Assembly: GCA_031292015.1 (NCBI GenBank)
Contig: JARLHY010000135.1
Span: forward strand, 1-34,511
Origin: Negativicutes bacterium
GTDB lineage: Bacteria; Bacillota_C; Negativicutes; Sporomusales_B; JARLHX01
Reading direction: 5' to 3'
DNA length: 34,511 nt
Each line of letters starts with the position of its first letter. Position 1 is the stretch's first letter. Below the pieces are notes generated by a model. The model had not been told where the DNA came from. It ran no database searches and was given only the letters and a program-made list of their open reading frames with translations. Shown here one piece after another: positions 23,659-32,404 of the stretch. A program made the translations under genes and the position numbers.

Positions 23659-23692
23659 GTATCGTCACCTCGCCGCAGTTTGGCTGATATCC

Positions 23693-23720
23693 AGTATATG
23701 AAGGCTGCGGTGTGAAGGTG
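23693..23720 (-). promoter_or_regulatory. Putative sigma-E/sigma-K promoter of spoVK
   Basis: Minus-strand CATATACT (23700-23693) matches the sigma-E -10 consensus CATACANT at all but one fixed position. CACC (23720-23717), 16 bp upstream, fits the sigma-K -35 (ACM) better than the sigma-E -35. Transcription would start about 28 nt before the GTG. The exact sigma factor is uncertain. Confidence 0.5.
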
Positions 23721-23729
23721 CAAAGATCG

Positions 23730-23749
23730 CCCGGACATTGGTCCGGGCT
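23730..23749. repeat. Duplicated hfq terminator stem, copy 1
   Basis: CCCGGACATTGGTCCGGGCT is identical to 23919-23938 but lacks the flanking A/T run. The copies bracket the 120-bp palindrome, suggesting local duplication. Confidence 0.75.
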
Positions 23750-23869
23750 CAGGCTGTTGAAAAAGGTCAATCTGCGTCGTTGCTCTTGCGGTTGCTTGCT
23801 TGCGTACGACAGTACGCAAGCAGTGCAACCGCAAGAGCGCCTAGCGTCTCAACCTTTTTCAACAGCCTG
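23750..23869. repeat. 120-bp palindromic repeat (MITE-like)
   Basis: Perfect 18-bp inverted ends (CAGGCTGTTGAAAAAGGT, 23750-23767, and its inverse 23852-23869) enclose further inverted blocks: GCTCTTGCGGTTGC (23782-23795 with 23825-23838) and GCTTGCGTAC (23798-23807 with 23812-23821) around a GACA loop. It has no coding capacity. Elements with such ends are commonly dispersed repeats or transposon-derived palindromes. Confidence 0.78.
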
Positions 23870-23903
23870 GGGGTGTCTGAAGAAAATGGGCAAAATGACT
23901 TTC

Positions 23904-23938
23904 TCAACAAAAAAACAGCCCGGACATTGGTCCGGGCT
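23904..23938 (-). terminator. Terminator of hfq (contains stem copy 2)
   Basis: The stem AGCCCGGAC / GTCCGGGCT with loop CAAT (23917-23938) is followed on the minus strand by GTTTTTTTTG. It lies 6 nt after the hfq stop codon. Confidence 0.88.
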
Positions 23939-23944
23939 GTTGGC

Positions 23945-24208
23945 CTATTTGTCGGTTTTGATTTCTTCTTTCTTTTCGTGCTGCATGTTGGTGGCCAGCG
24001 GTCGGAAGGGGGTAATGGTCGAAATGGCATGTTTATAAACAAGCTGCTGCTTGCCATCGTTTTCCATGATCACGGTGAAGTTATCAAAGCCCTTGACCGA
24101 GCCGCGCAGCTGGAATCCGTTTACAAGATAGATGATGACAGGGACGTTTTCTTTGCGGACTTGGTTAAGAAAGCTATCCTGCAGGTTGATTACCTTGGTT
24201 GTCGTCAT
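23945..24208 (-). CDS. hfq: RNA chaperone Hfq
   Basis: The 87-aa protein has Sm1 ([20 protein letters not shown], then [18 protein letters not shown]) and Sm2 ([14 protein letters not shown], the YKHAI motif). It forms hexamers that bind small RNAs and A-rich mRNA. ATG 24208 follows GGAGGGG. It sits directly after miaA, as in many bacteria. The short charged tail ([10 protein letters not shown]) is typical of Firmicutes. Confidence 0.97.
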   Translation of the reverse strand: MTTTKVINLQDSFLNQVRKENVPVIIYLVNGFQLRGSVKGFDNFTVIMENDGKQQLVYKHAISTITPFRPLATNMQHEKKEEIKTDK

Positions 24209-24255
24209 GAAATAACCCCTCCGATAATTTATTTAGCTTCTCTATTCTAGTGATT

Positions 24256-25191
24256 CTACCCCAGGTTAAACTTTCCTGCAACCAGCCTGTAAATATATAC
24301 CAACATTTCATCATAGGTTGCGAAAGTGTCGGTATCGATCCACTGGATGTAGGGCATTTTGCGGAACCAGGTCAGCTGGCGCTTGGCGAAACGGCGGGTG
24401 GCCTGCTTGATTTGGTCTACGGCCGCCGGCAAGTCGGTCTCACCGCTTAGCGCGGCGGCGATTTCCTTGTAGCCTATGCCCTGCATGGCCAGGGAGTCTG
24501 TCGGAACTCCTGCGGCCAGCAGGCGCGATACTTCCTCGACCAGCCCGGCGGCGATCATGGCGTCAACCCGTCGGTTGATCCGGTCATAGAGCTTTTCCCG
24601 GTTCGTGGTCAACCCGAGGACCAGAGCGTCGTAAACGAGAGACGACGGCGGCGCTTTAAGGCGGGAGACGGTTTTGCCGCTCAGTTGGTGCACTTCCAGG
24701 GACCGTATGATTCGGCGCTGGTCATTGGGGTGAAGTTTTGCGGCAGTGTCGGGAGAAAGTTCGGTCAGCATGGCGTGCAAAAATCCGCTGCCGTGGGTTT
24801 CGGCCAGAGCGGTCAGGCGGCTGCGGATCTCGTCGTCACCGATGACCGGACTGAAGCGGTAGCCTTCCAGCAGTGCCTTGACGTATAAGCCGGTGCCGCC
24901 AACGATAACCGGGATTTTTTCGCGCTGATTGACGGTTGTGATCAGCTGGCCGGCCTGGGTCTGAAAATCGACGACACTGAATTCGGCGTTCGGTTCGAGA
25001 ATATCGATCAGATGATGGATGACGCCGCGGCGTTCGGCAAGGTCGGGTTTGGCGGTGCCGATATCCAGCCCACGGTAGACCAGCATCGAGTCCCCGGAAA
25101 TGATCTCGCTGCCCAGCCTTTGGGCCAGGTCGATGCCGACCTTGGTCTTGCCGACGGCGGTCGGACCAATGATGGCGATCAGTCGCTCCAT
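24256..25191 (-). CDS. miaA: tRNA dimethylallyltransferase MiaA
   Basis: MiaA adds a dimethylallyl group to N6 of A37 in UNN-reading tRNAs, the step before MiaB. The P-loop GPTAVGKT (residues 8-15), GDSMLVYRGLDIGTAKP, the DxHH-type segment VIHHLIDI and GGTGLYVKALLEG are present; at 311 aa it is full length. ATG 25191 follows GGGAGGG, starting 2 nt after the methyltransferase stop, so the genes are coupled. Confidence 0.97.
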   Translation of the reverse strand: MERLIAIIGPTAVGKTKVGIDLAQRLGSEIISGDSMLVYRGLDIGTAKPDLAERRGVIHHLIDILEPNAEFSVVDFQTQAGQLITTVNQREKIPVIVGGTGLYVKALLEGYRFSPVIGDDEIRSRLTALAETHGSGFLHAMLTELSPDTAAKLHPNDQRRIIRSLEVHQLSGKTVSRLKAPPSSLVYDALVLGLTTNREKLYDRINRRVDAMIAAGLVEEVSRLLAAGVPTDSLAMQGIGYKEIAAALSGETDLPAAVDQIKQATRRFAKRQLTWFRKMPYIQWIDTDTFATYDEMLVYIYRLVAGKFNLG

Positions 25192-25193
25192 GG

Positions 25194-25979
25194 CTACCCT
25201 CCCACCGCGATGACGCCGTACTGGACACTGCTGTATTTACCGCCGTAAAGGTCGGTGATGCCCAGACGGGCGAATTCAGGGCTGCCGTTTTTTTCCTTCA
25301 TCACAACCCGCCGTCTGGCCACGCGGCAGGCTTCCCGGACGGCGCTGCAGCTTAGCGGCCGGTCGTCGGCGAGGAAGCGCAGCGGCTTCAGATTGGAACT
25401 GTCGATGATCGGGGCACGGAACATCGGGTCAAAAAAGACGATATCAAAGGACCGGTCCGGCAAGGTCAGCAGATGTTGATTAAAATCGGCGTTAAGGACC
25501 CGGATTTGCCGCAGGGCGGCGGTAATCCCGGCTTGGTCGCTGACGAAGCGCGCCAGGCCGAGGCCGGTGACGGCGGCGATGACGGCGGAGGATTCCAGCC
25601 CTACCACCTTTCCCGCAGCGCCAGCGACATAGGCGGCGACGATGGCGTCGGTGGCCAGGCCGAGGGTGCAGTCCAGCACGGTCATACCGGCTGCGAGGTC
25701 CATGGCGGAAACCATATGGTCAGGTTTTCCAGATATGAGATTTTTTATACGCAGCTCGGCCAGATTCAGATGAAAAAAATACTCTCCGCCTGGCGTGGAT
25801 ACCACCGGACCGCGTTTGGTGACAACCAGCAGCGTGTCGACCGCGGATTCGCGCCGGAGGGCGTCGAGGGAAGCGTTGCCTCTTGGCTTCAGGGGCGCCG
25901 CAAGTCTTTCGGCCAGTTCGGCGGCGGCGCCGACCATTTCCGGCGTGGGCTTGTGGGCAGTTGTGACTACCAGATTCAT
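25194..25979 (-). CDS. RsmJ/YhiQ-like SAM-dependent methyltransferase
   Basis: The SAM-binding segment LDCTLGLATDAIVAA, the acidic end of beta-2 (VGLES) and the FDPMFRAP motif resemble the SAM_MT group that includes RsmJ (16S rRNA m2G1516). ATG 25979 follows GGGAGG; an in-frame ATG at 25991 has no ribosome-binding site. The N-terminal 80 residues form a separate small domain. It lies between mutL and miaA, closely spaced to both. Whether its substrate is rRNA is inferred. Confidence 0.85.
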   Translation of the reverse strand: MNLVVTTAHKPTPEMVGAAAELAERLAAPLKPRGNASLDALRRESAVDTLLVVTKRGPVVSTPGGEYFFHLNLAELRIKNLISGKPDHMVSAMDLAAGMTVLDCTLGLATDAIVAAYVAGAAGKVVGLESSAVIAAVTGLGLARFVSDQAGITAALRQIRVLNADFNQHLLTLPDRSFDIVFFDPMFRAPIIDSSNLKPLRFLADDRPLSCSAVREACRVARRRVVMKEKNGSPEFARLGITDLYGGKYSSVQYGVIAVGG

Positions 25980-25993
25980 GGGTCCTCCCATCG

Positions 25994-27814
25994 TCAGGAG
26001 CGTTTGAACATTTTCGCCAGTTCGGCGGCGGTAAATTTGATGATGGTCGGACGTCCGTGAGGACAGGTGTATGGCAACGCCGTGATACTCAGTTCGCCGA
26101 CCAGGGCCTGGAGCTGGCGCATGTTTAAGGCATCACCGGCTTTGACCGCACCCCGGCAGGCCGCTGTCTGCAGATAGGCGTGGCGAAGAGCGGCGGCCGA
26201 TGGCTCCCGGCTGTTTTGGATGAGGGTCAGAATATCCTCAAGAAAGCCGCGGGCGTCGGCGGCGGGAACATCGGCCGGCATCTCGGTGAGGCGCAGGGTG
26301 TTGGGACCGATCATTTCCAGGGCAAAGCCCAGTTCGCCAAACAGGTCGAGGTATTGTTCAATGATGGCCGTTTCCCGCGAGTCGAAGTCAAGCAGCAGCG
26401 GGATCAGCAGTTGTTGGGCGGGAATACGGTCACTGGATGCGCTCAGACGGTCATAGAGGATCCGTTCGTGGGCGGCATGCTGGTCGATGATATAAAGACC
26501 GTCCGGGCCGCTGGCGACGATATAGCAAGCTTCAATAAGCCCAAGGGGCGACAGGGTCATGCCTGGTTCCCGCGGAGATTCCTGCGGAGGTTCCTGAAGT
26601 GTCTGTGGCCGCTCTGGCGGGCTGGGGTTCTCGACTCCGGCCAGTTGGTCCTGCTGACGCATTTCTTCCCTGACGGCGGTCAGAGACGGCGCCTGGGAGG
26701 GCGCCAGGTGTGGCGGGTCTTCCCGCCAGAGCCTCACAGGTGTGGTGGGAGGCTCTGCTGTATAGTGGACCGGCTGCGGCCGCCAGGTTTGCGGGGCGGG
26801 GGCGGCGATCCGGTCGGGTCCGGGAGCGGCCAGGGCTTCACTGACGGCGCGATAGACAGATTTAAAGGCTCTGCTTTCATCACGGAATTTGATTTCGCTT
26901 TTCTGAGGATGGACGTTCACATCGATGGTGTCGGCCGGCAGGGAGATATTGAGTACCACCAGCGGGTAGCCGGCCTTCGGCAGCAGCGAGTGATAGGCGT
27001 TGTCCAGCGCTTTGGCGATAATGCGGCTCTGGATGATCCGGGTGTTGACGATAAAGGTCTGCCACTGGCGGCTGCTTTTGATCAGGGAAGGTTTGGCAAT
27101 ATAGCCGCCGATGGACAGGCCTTCCTCTTCGTAGCTCAGCGGGATGACTTCCTCGACGGTTTTCGGCCCGTACAGGCTGGCCAGGGCGTCCAGCAGGCTG
27201 CCGTTGCCGGGGGTCGAAAGCACCAGCCGCTGATTATTGATCAGCTTGAAGCTCACTTCAGGATGGGACAGGGCCAGTTTGCCAACAATATCATGGATGT
27301 AGCCGCTCTCGGTGGGCGTAGTTTTGAGAAACTTCCGCCGGGCCGGGGTGTTATAAAACAGGTCGGTGACGGTGACGGTGGTGCCAACTCCCCCGCCCGC
27401 TTCTCTTGCGTCGGTGAGGGCGCCGCCGGTAACTTCAACATAGGTGGCGAGCTGCTGATCATGGGGCCGGGTAGTGAGGGTGAAACGTGAGACCGAGGCA
27501 ATGCTGGGCAGTGCTTCGCCCCGGAACCCAAGGGAATGAATGCTGTACAGGTCGTCAGCGGCGGCGATTTTGCTTGTGGCGTGGCGAAGAACAGCCAGTT
27601 TGGCGTCGGCGGGGCTCATCCCCATCCCGTCGTCGGTAATCCGGATATAGCTTGCCCCTCCGTCGACAATGGCGATTTCGATGCTTTTACTATAGGCGTC
27701 CAGGGCATTTTCAACCAATTCTTTGACCACCGAGGCCGGTTTTTCCACTACTTCGCCGGCGGCGATCTGATTGGCGGTGGTTTCATCCAGGATGCGGATA
27801 ATAGGCTCGTTCAC
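25994..27814 (-). CDS. mutL: DNA mismatch repair protein MutL
   Basis: The GHKL ATPase N-terminus has the motifs ELVENALDAYS, TDDGMGM, RHATSKI and GFRGEALPSIAS. A Pro-rich linker (about 335-410) leads to the C-terminal endonuclease domain, with DQHAAHERILYDR (the last Glu of the usual motif is Asp), ACRGAVKAGD and CPHGRPT. MutL nicks the strand to be repaired. GTG 27814 overlaps the mutS TGA (GTGA), with AGGAGG 10 nt upstream. At 606 aa it has normal length. Confidence 0.96.
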   Translation of the reverse strand: MNEPIIRILDETTANQIAAGEVVEKPASVVKELVENALDAYSKSIEIAIVDGGASYIRITDDGMGMSPADAKLAVLRHATSKIAAADDLYSIHSLGFRGEALPSIASVSRFTLTTRPHDQQLATYVEVTGGALTDAREAGGGVGTTVTVTDLFYNTPARRKFLKTTPTESGYIHDIVGKLALSHPEVSFKLINNQRLVLSTPGNGSLLDALASLYGPKTVEEVIPLSYEEEGLSIGGYIAKPSLIKSSRQWQTFIVNTRIIQSRIIAKALDNAYHSLLPKAGYPLVVLNISLPADTIDVNVHPQKSEIKFRDESRAFKSVYRAVSEALAAPGPDRIAAPAPQTWRPQPVHYTAEPPTTPVRLWREDPPHLAPSQAPSLTAVREEMRQQDQLAGVENPSPPERPQTLQEPPQESPREPGMTLSPLGLIEACYIVASGPDGLYIIDQHAAHERILYDRLSASSDRIPAQQLLIPLLLDFDSRETAIIEQYLDLFGELGFALEMIGPNTLRLTEMPADVPAADARGFLEDILTLIQNSREPSAAALRHAYLQTAACRGAVKAGDALNMRQLQALVGELSITALPYTCPHGRPTIIKFTAAELAKMFKRS

Positions 27815-30411
27815 AGTTTACCGGCCTCCTGCTTGGCCTGATTTTGGAGTTTGTAGAGGATGTTAAGGGCTTCCAGCGGGGTCAGGGTCATGACGTCGAC
27901 CGCAAGCAGTTCGTCAGCCAGGCTGCTGGCAAACAGCGACAGCGGCGCCGGCTGGGAAACTGCGGTGGCGGCGATTTGCCGTTCCCCTTGGCCTTGAAGG
28001 TGGCATTGTTCCAGCTCGGCCAGGATTTCCTGGGCCCGCTCGACGATTTTCTTGGGCAGACCGGCCAACTGGGCCACATGGATGCCGTAGCTTTTGTCGG
28101 CGCCGCCGGGAACGATCCTGCGGAGAAAGACGACATCGTTGCCGCGTTCCTTTACCGCCACAGAGTAATTCCTGATCCGCCTGCTGGATTCTTCCAGCGC
28201 GGTGAGTTCGTGATAGTGAGTCGCGAACAGAGTTTTAGCTTTGATTTTTTCCTTGATATATTCGATCACGGCCCGGGCTATGCTCATGCCGTCGAAGGTG
28301 CTTGTCCCGCGGCCGATCTCGTCCAGAATGATCAGACTGTCGGGGGAGGCGTGTTTGAGAATCTGCGAAACCTCGTTCATCTCCACCATAAAGGTGCTCT
28401 GACCAGTGGCCAGATCGTCGCTGGCGCCGACCCGTGTGAAAATACGGTCCACCGGGCAGACGGAGGCTTCACGGGCCGGTATGAAGCTGCCGATCTGGGT
28501 CATGAGCACCAGCAGGGCCACTTGGCGCATGTAAGTGGATTTACCGGCCATGTTGGGGCCGGTGATGATCCAGATCTCGTTGTCGCGGTGGTTGAGCTCG
28601 GTGTCGTTGGGGACGAACATTTCCCGTTTAAGCAACTCTTCCACCACCGGGTGACGCCCGTCTTTGATGACGATTTCCCGGTTGGTGTTGAGTTTGGGAC
28701 GGATATAATTGCGGCGGGCCGCGGTTTCAGCCAGCGAGACGATGACGTCGAGGCGGGCCACAAGGCGGGCTGTCTGCTGGATATCCTGCAGACGCTCCTT
28801 GATATAATCGCGGATTTTCAGCAGCAGATGATATTCAATGGCGACGATTTTTTCCTGGGCGCCAAGGATTTTTATTTCAAATTCCTTCAGTTCGGGGGTT
28901 ATGTAGCGCTCGGCGTTGGCCAGGGTCTGTTTTCTCGTGTAGTGGAGCGGCACGGCAGCGGTGTGGGCGTTGGTCACTTCCAGATAATACCCGAACACCT
29001 TGTTGTAGCCTATTTTCAGGGATTTGATGCCGGTGGCTTCCTTTTCCCGGCTCTCCAGATCCTGAACCCACTGTCTGCTGTCGCGGGCCAGGGTCCGCAG
29101 TTCATCCAGTTCCAGATCATAGCCAGGGCGGATCATGTCCCCTTCCCGTACGGTAAAGGGTGGGTTGTCGACAATGGCTGTGGCGATAAGGCCGGTTACG
29201 TCGGCGTGGGTCTGCAGGAACATTTCCGTGTTTTGCAGCAGCTTGCCACCGCAGGACTGGAGCAGGCGTTTAATGGACGGCAGGACCGCCAGAGACGCTT
29301 TCAGGGCGACAAGGTCGCGGGCGTTGGCGGTGCCGACCTCAATCCGGGTCAGGATTCGCTCGAAGTCGTAAACTTCAGTCAGCTGCTGCTGCAGCTCGGT
29401 CCGAACGATGGGTTTCTCCAGAAGTTCCGCCAGAGCGTCCTGGCGGTCGCGGATAGCGGCGGGACTAATCAGCGGGTACTCCAGCCACTTTTTCAGCAGT
29501 CGGCAGCCCATCGCCGTCCGGGTATGATCGAGCACGCTCAGCAGGGTATCTTTTTTGCTACCGTCGCGCATATTGACGGTGATCTCCAGGTTGCGCAGGG
29601 TCGAGGCGTCCAGGGTTAGACATTCGCGGGTGTCGTATTTGCTGAGTCTGTTGAGATGCGACAGATCACTTTTTACGGTCTGATACAGGTAAAACAGCAG
29701 AAAGCCGATGGACGAGCGAGCGCCGGAAGCTTCCGGCAGGTCGGCGGCGCTGAAATGGCGCTGCGGCAGCTCGTTGACGCGGCTAAAGTCGTCGACCACC
29801 AGGCTGGTGTAGGTGCAGCGGGAAATTCGGTTGGCGATGAAACTTTGAACAGCCTCCAGGTCACTGATCTTGCCGGCCAGAACCAGTTCGGCCGGAGCGA
29901 GGCGGTACAGCTGGTCACACAGTTCGGCGATCCGGTGGGGGCCGGAGAATTCGGCCCAGACGAACTCGGCGGTGGAAATATCGGCGGCCGCCAGATAGAG
30001 GCAGTTGTCTTCTTCGTGGAGCAGAACCAGGAAGTTGTTGCTTTTTTCGGTCAGGAGACTTTCGGACAGCACTGTCCCCGGGGTGATGATTTTGATCACT
30101 TCGCGGCGGACGATGCCTTTGGTTTGTTTAGGATCCTCCACTTGTTCGCAAATTGCGACCTTATAACCGCGGGTGATCAGCCGGGCTATGTAGGTGTCGG
30201 CGGCGTGGTACGGTACGCCGCACATCGGCACGCGGGTCTTGGCGCCGGCCTCCCTGCCGGTCAGGGTAATTTCCAGTTCCTTGGATGCCAGTTCGGCGTC
30301 TTCAAAGAACATCTCGTAGAAATCTCCCAGCCGGAAAAAGAGAATGCTGTCAGGGTTGGCACGCTTGATCTCCCGGTATTGTTCCATCATCGGCGTATAG
30401 CTAACGGTCAT
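27811..30411 (-). CDS. mutS: DNA mismatch recognition protein MutS
   Basis: MutS finds mispairs and small loops. The mismatch-reading FYE lies in FFRLGDFYEMFFEDA (about residue 31), and the Walker A motif is GPNMAGKST (about 615), followed by LDEIGRGTSTFDG (Walker B) and ATHYHEL. At 866 aa all five domains are present. ATG 30411 follows AAGGAG, 28 nt after the miaB stop. miaB-mutS-mutL form a tight operon. Confidence 0.98.
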   Translation of the reverse strand: MTVSYTPMMEQYREIKRANPDSILFFRLGDFYEMFFEDAELASKELEITLTGREAGAKTRVPMCGVPYHAADTYIARLITRGYKVAICEQVEDPKQTKGIVRREVIKIITPGTVLSESLLTEKSNNFLVLLHEEDNCLYLAAADISTAEFVWAEFSGPHRIAELCDQLYRLAPAELVLAGKISDLEAVQSFIANRISRCTYTSLVVDDFSRVNELPQRHFSAADLPEASGARSSIGFLLFYLYQTVKSDLSHLNRLSKYDTRECLTLDASTLRNLEITVNMRDGSKKDTLLSVLDHTRTAMGCRLLKKWLEYPLISPAAIRDRQDALAELLEKPIVRTELQQQLTEVYDFERILTRIEVGTANARDLVALKASLAVLPSIKRLLQSCGGKLLQNTEMFLQTHADVTGLIATAIVDNPPFTVREGDMIRPGYDLELDELRTLARDSRQWVQDLESREKEATGIKSLKIGYNKVFGYYLEVTNAHTAAVPLHYTRKQTLANAERYITPELKEFEIKILGAQEKIVAIEYHLLLKIRDYIKERLQDIQQTARLVARLDVIVSLAETAARRNYIRPKLNTNREIVIKDGRHPVVEELLKREMFVPNDTELNHRDNEIWIITGPNMAGKSTYMRQVALLVLMTQIGSFIPAREASVCPVDRIFTRVGASDDLATGQSTFMVEMNEVSQILKHASPDSLIILDEIGRGTSTFDGMSIARAVIEYIKEKIKAKTLFATHYHELTALEESSRRIRNYSVAVKERGNDVVFLRRIVPGGADKSYGIHVAQLAGLPKKIVERAQEILAELEQCHLQGQGERQIAATAVSQPAPLSLFASSLADELLAVDVMTLTPLEALNILYKLQNQAKQEAGKL

Positions 30412-30439
30412 CGCGTTTCTCCTTACATCGTGATAACGG

Positions 30440-31774
30440 TCACAGCAGCCGCAGCAGGCGACCTTTCAGCACCCAGGTCTGGGCCGTTTCGACAACGATG
30501 TCGGCCAGCTGGCCGACCTGTTCGTTTCCGGTTTTCTCCCAGATCAGGATTTTGTTGGTTCTGGTGCGTCCCATCATTTTATTCGCGTCATTTTTGCTGT
30601 CTCCTTCAATCAAAACCTCAAGGGTCTCCCCTTTCAGCTGTGTATTGATGGCCAGACTATTTTCGTTCTGAACGTCCATCAGGCGGCTGAGGCGTTCCTT
30701 TTTGACGGCCAGGGGGATCTGGTCGGGCATGACCGCAGCCGGAGTGCCTGAGCGCTGGGAGTATAAAAAGGTGTAGGCGGCGTCAAATTTCACGGTTTTG
30801 ACAAAATCGAGAGTTTCGGCGAACAGCTCTTCACTTTCGCCAGGAAAACCGACGATGATGTCGGTGGTCAGGCTGGCCTGCGGCACAGCCGCGCGGATTT
30901 CCTCCACCAGCCGGCGATAATCGCCGGTGGTATAGCCGCGGTTCATCCGGGCCAGGATGGCATCACTGCCGGACTGAACAGGAAGATGAAAATGCTCGCA
31001 GATCTTTTTCCCGTCCCGGACAGCGGCTATCACGGCGCTGTTCATATCCCTGGGATGCGAAGTCATGTAGCGGATGCGGGCGATGCTGCCGATGCGATCC
31101 ACGGCCTTCAGCAGTCCGGCGAAGTCGGGGCAATCGGGGCAGTCTTTCCCGTAGGAGTTGACGTTCTGGCCCAAGAGGGTGATTTCTTTGAAGCCCTCTG
31201 CGCCGAGGGCGCGGATTTCGGCGAGGATTTCGCCCTCCGGTCTGCTGCGCTCGCGACCCCGGACATAAGGAACAATGCAGTAGCTGCAAAAATTGTTGCA
31301 GCCGTAAGTAATCGGCACCCAGGCCGAGACTTTATTTTTGCGGATGGTCGGCACATCGGGGGCCATTCGTTCGGCCTGATCCCAGACTGCCAACACTTTG
31401 TCGCGGGATTTTTCGATGTCGGCCAGAAGATCGCCGAGCTGGTGGATGTTGTGGGTGCCCATGACCAGATCGATATGGGGCGCTTTTTTGAAGAGCTTGT
31501 CCCGGTCCTTTTGGGCCATGCAGCCGGCGATGCCGATGATAAGGTTGGGATTGGCGGCCTTCAGGCGTTTAAGGTCGCCGATTTTGCCGTAGATTTTTTT
31601 CTCGGCGCTTTCCCGGACACAACAGGTATTGATGATAATGACGTCAGCCTGCTCCGGCAGGGTGGCCTCCGCCAGGCCCATGGCTTTTAACTGTCCGGAC
31701 AGGCGCTCGCTGTCGTTTTCGTTCATTTGGCAGCCGTAGGTTATGGTGAGGTATTTCTTTTGCGGCGAATTCAT
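30440..31774 (-). CDS. miaB: tRNA-2-methylthio-N6-dimethylallyladenosine synthase MiaB
   Basis: This radical-SAM methylthiotransferase acts on the product of MiaA. The N-terminal cluster cysteines are in YGCQMNEND, NTCCVRE and IAGCMAQ; the radical-SAM CxxxCxxC is in YGCNNFCSYCIVPYVRGRE; a TRAM domain ends the protein. ATG 31774 follows GGGAGAGG. At 444 aa it has normal length. It heads the mutS-mutL operon. Confidence 0.97.
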   Translation of the reverse strand: MNSPQKKYLTITYGCQMNENDSERLSGQLKAMGLAEATLPEQADVIIINTCCVRESAEKKIYGKIGDLKRLKAANPNLIIGIAGCMAQKDRDKLFKKAPHIDLVMGTHNIHQLGDLLADIEKSRDKVLAVWDQAERMAPDVPTIRKNKVSAWVPITYGCNNFCSYCIVPYVRGRERSRPEGEILAEIRALGAEGFKEITLLGQNVNSYGKDCPDCPDFAGLLKAVDRIGSIARIRYMTSHPRDMNSAVIAAVRDGKKICEHFHLPVQSGSDAILARMNRGYTTGDYRRLVEEIRAAVPQASLTTDIIVGFPGESEELFAETLDFVKTVKFDAAYTFLYSQRSGTPAAVMPDQIPLAVKKERLSRLMDVQNENSLAINTQLKGETLEVLIEGDSKNDANKMMGRTRTNKILIWEKTGNEQVGQLADIVVETAQTWVLKGRLLRLL

Positions 31775-31867
31775 GCGCCTCTCCCTCCTTTATTTACATT
31801 ATGTCCAAGTTTGCGGCAATCAACAAGAGGCAGGGCCGACAGCAGGCGGTCTATGCCTTTTAAGCTG

Positions 31868-32227
31868 CTAGGACAGGCGTTCGATGGCCCGCTCCAGCAC
31901 GAAAACAAGATCAGCCCGCCCGGCATATTTCGTTCTCAGCTTGGTCAGCTGCCTGATTACCGATTCTTTGGCCCGGTCCTTGGACGGGAGGTTGATGACT
32001 TCCGGCGGCGCTTTTTCCCCCAGTTTGGCCAGCAGATCGATCTTGGCGCGGCTGGTCAGCGGGGTTTCCAGATTGGCCAGGGTTTTTTCGAGATTTTTCT
32101 GGGCGGATGTCAGCGAACTGCCCAAATAGCTGGCTGTAGTCCGGGGGGCTTTTTTTTCTTTATCCCAGTAGGACGCTACCAGGTAGGCGTAGTAGCGATT
32201 GTTCAACTTTCGCCAGGTAATATACAT
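31868..32227 (-). CDS. Hypothetical protein, IS-transposase-N-terminus-like (119 aa)
   Basis: I chose ATG 32227, 9 nt after GGGGG; the open frame to 32362 crosses the promoter region. The product begins MYITWRKLNNRYYAYLVASY and continues WDKEKKAPRTTASYLGSSLT, a pattern seen at the start of some IS1634-type transposases and in small stand-alone proteins, then a helical, charged C-terminus (RAKESVIRQLTKLRTKYAGR). No catalytic residues are present. It could be a domesticated remnant or a real small DNA-binding protein; the strong upstream inverted repeat favours expression. Confidence 0.62.
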   Translation of the reverse strand: MYITWRKLNNRYYAYLVASYWDKEKKAPRTTASYLGSSLTSAQKNLEKTLANLETPLTSRAKIDLLAKLGEKAPPEVINLPSKDRAKESVIRQLTKLRTKYAGRADLVFVLERAIERLS

Positions 32228-32257
32228 AGTCACATACCCCCATCTTCTACGATTATA

Positions 32258-32289
32258 ATAGTTATAACGATTTTGTATATTATAACTAT
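32258..32289. promoter_or_regulatory. AT-rich 10-bp inverted repeat upstream of the 119-aa gene
   Basis: ATAGTTATAA (32258-32267) and TTATAACTAT (32280-32289) form perfect arms with a 12-bp gap, about 30 nt before the start codon and overlapping -10-like TATAAT sequences. It is likely an operator. Confidence 0.45.
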
Positions 32290-32358
32290 GATACCACATA
32301 TTGTTAATATGAAGCAACAGGATGATTTTGAACCGTCCGGCAGACGGCCCAGGCCCAA

Positions 32359-32384
32359 ACAAGAAAAGATCACCACCGGTGATC
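32359..32384 (-). terminator. Terminator of the TauE/SafE pair
   Basis: GATCACC (32368-32374) pairs with GGTGATC (32378-32384); on the minus strand TTTTCTTGTTT follows. It lies about 20 nt after the stop at 32405. Confidence 0.7.
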
Positions 32385-32404
32385 TCAAACGGAAGTCATT
32401 CTTA

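Noticed and set aside
26180..27490. 436-codon plus-strand open frame
   Set aside because: It is the antisense of mutL, a result of high GC at third codon positions.
27844..29619. 591-codon plus-strand open frame
   Set aside because: It is the antisense of mutS; no recognisable domain and no start signals.
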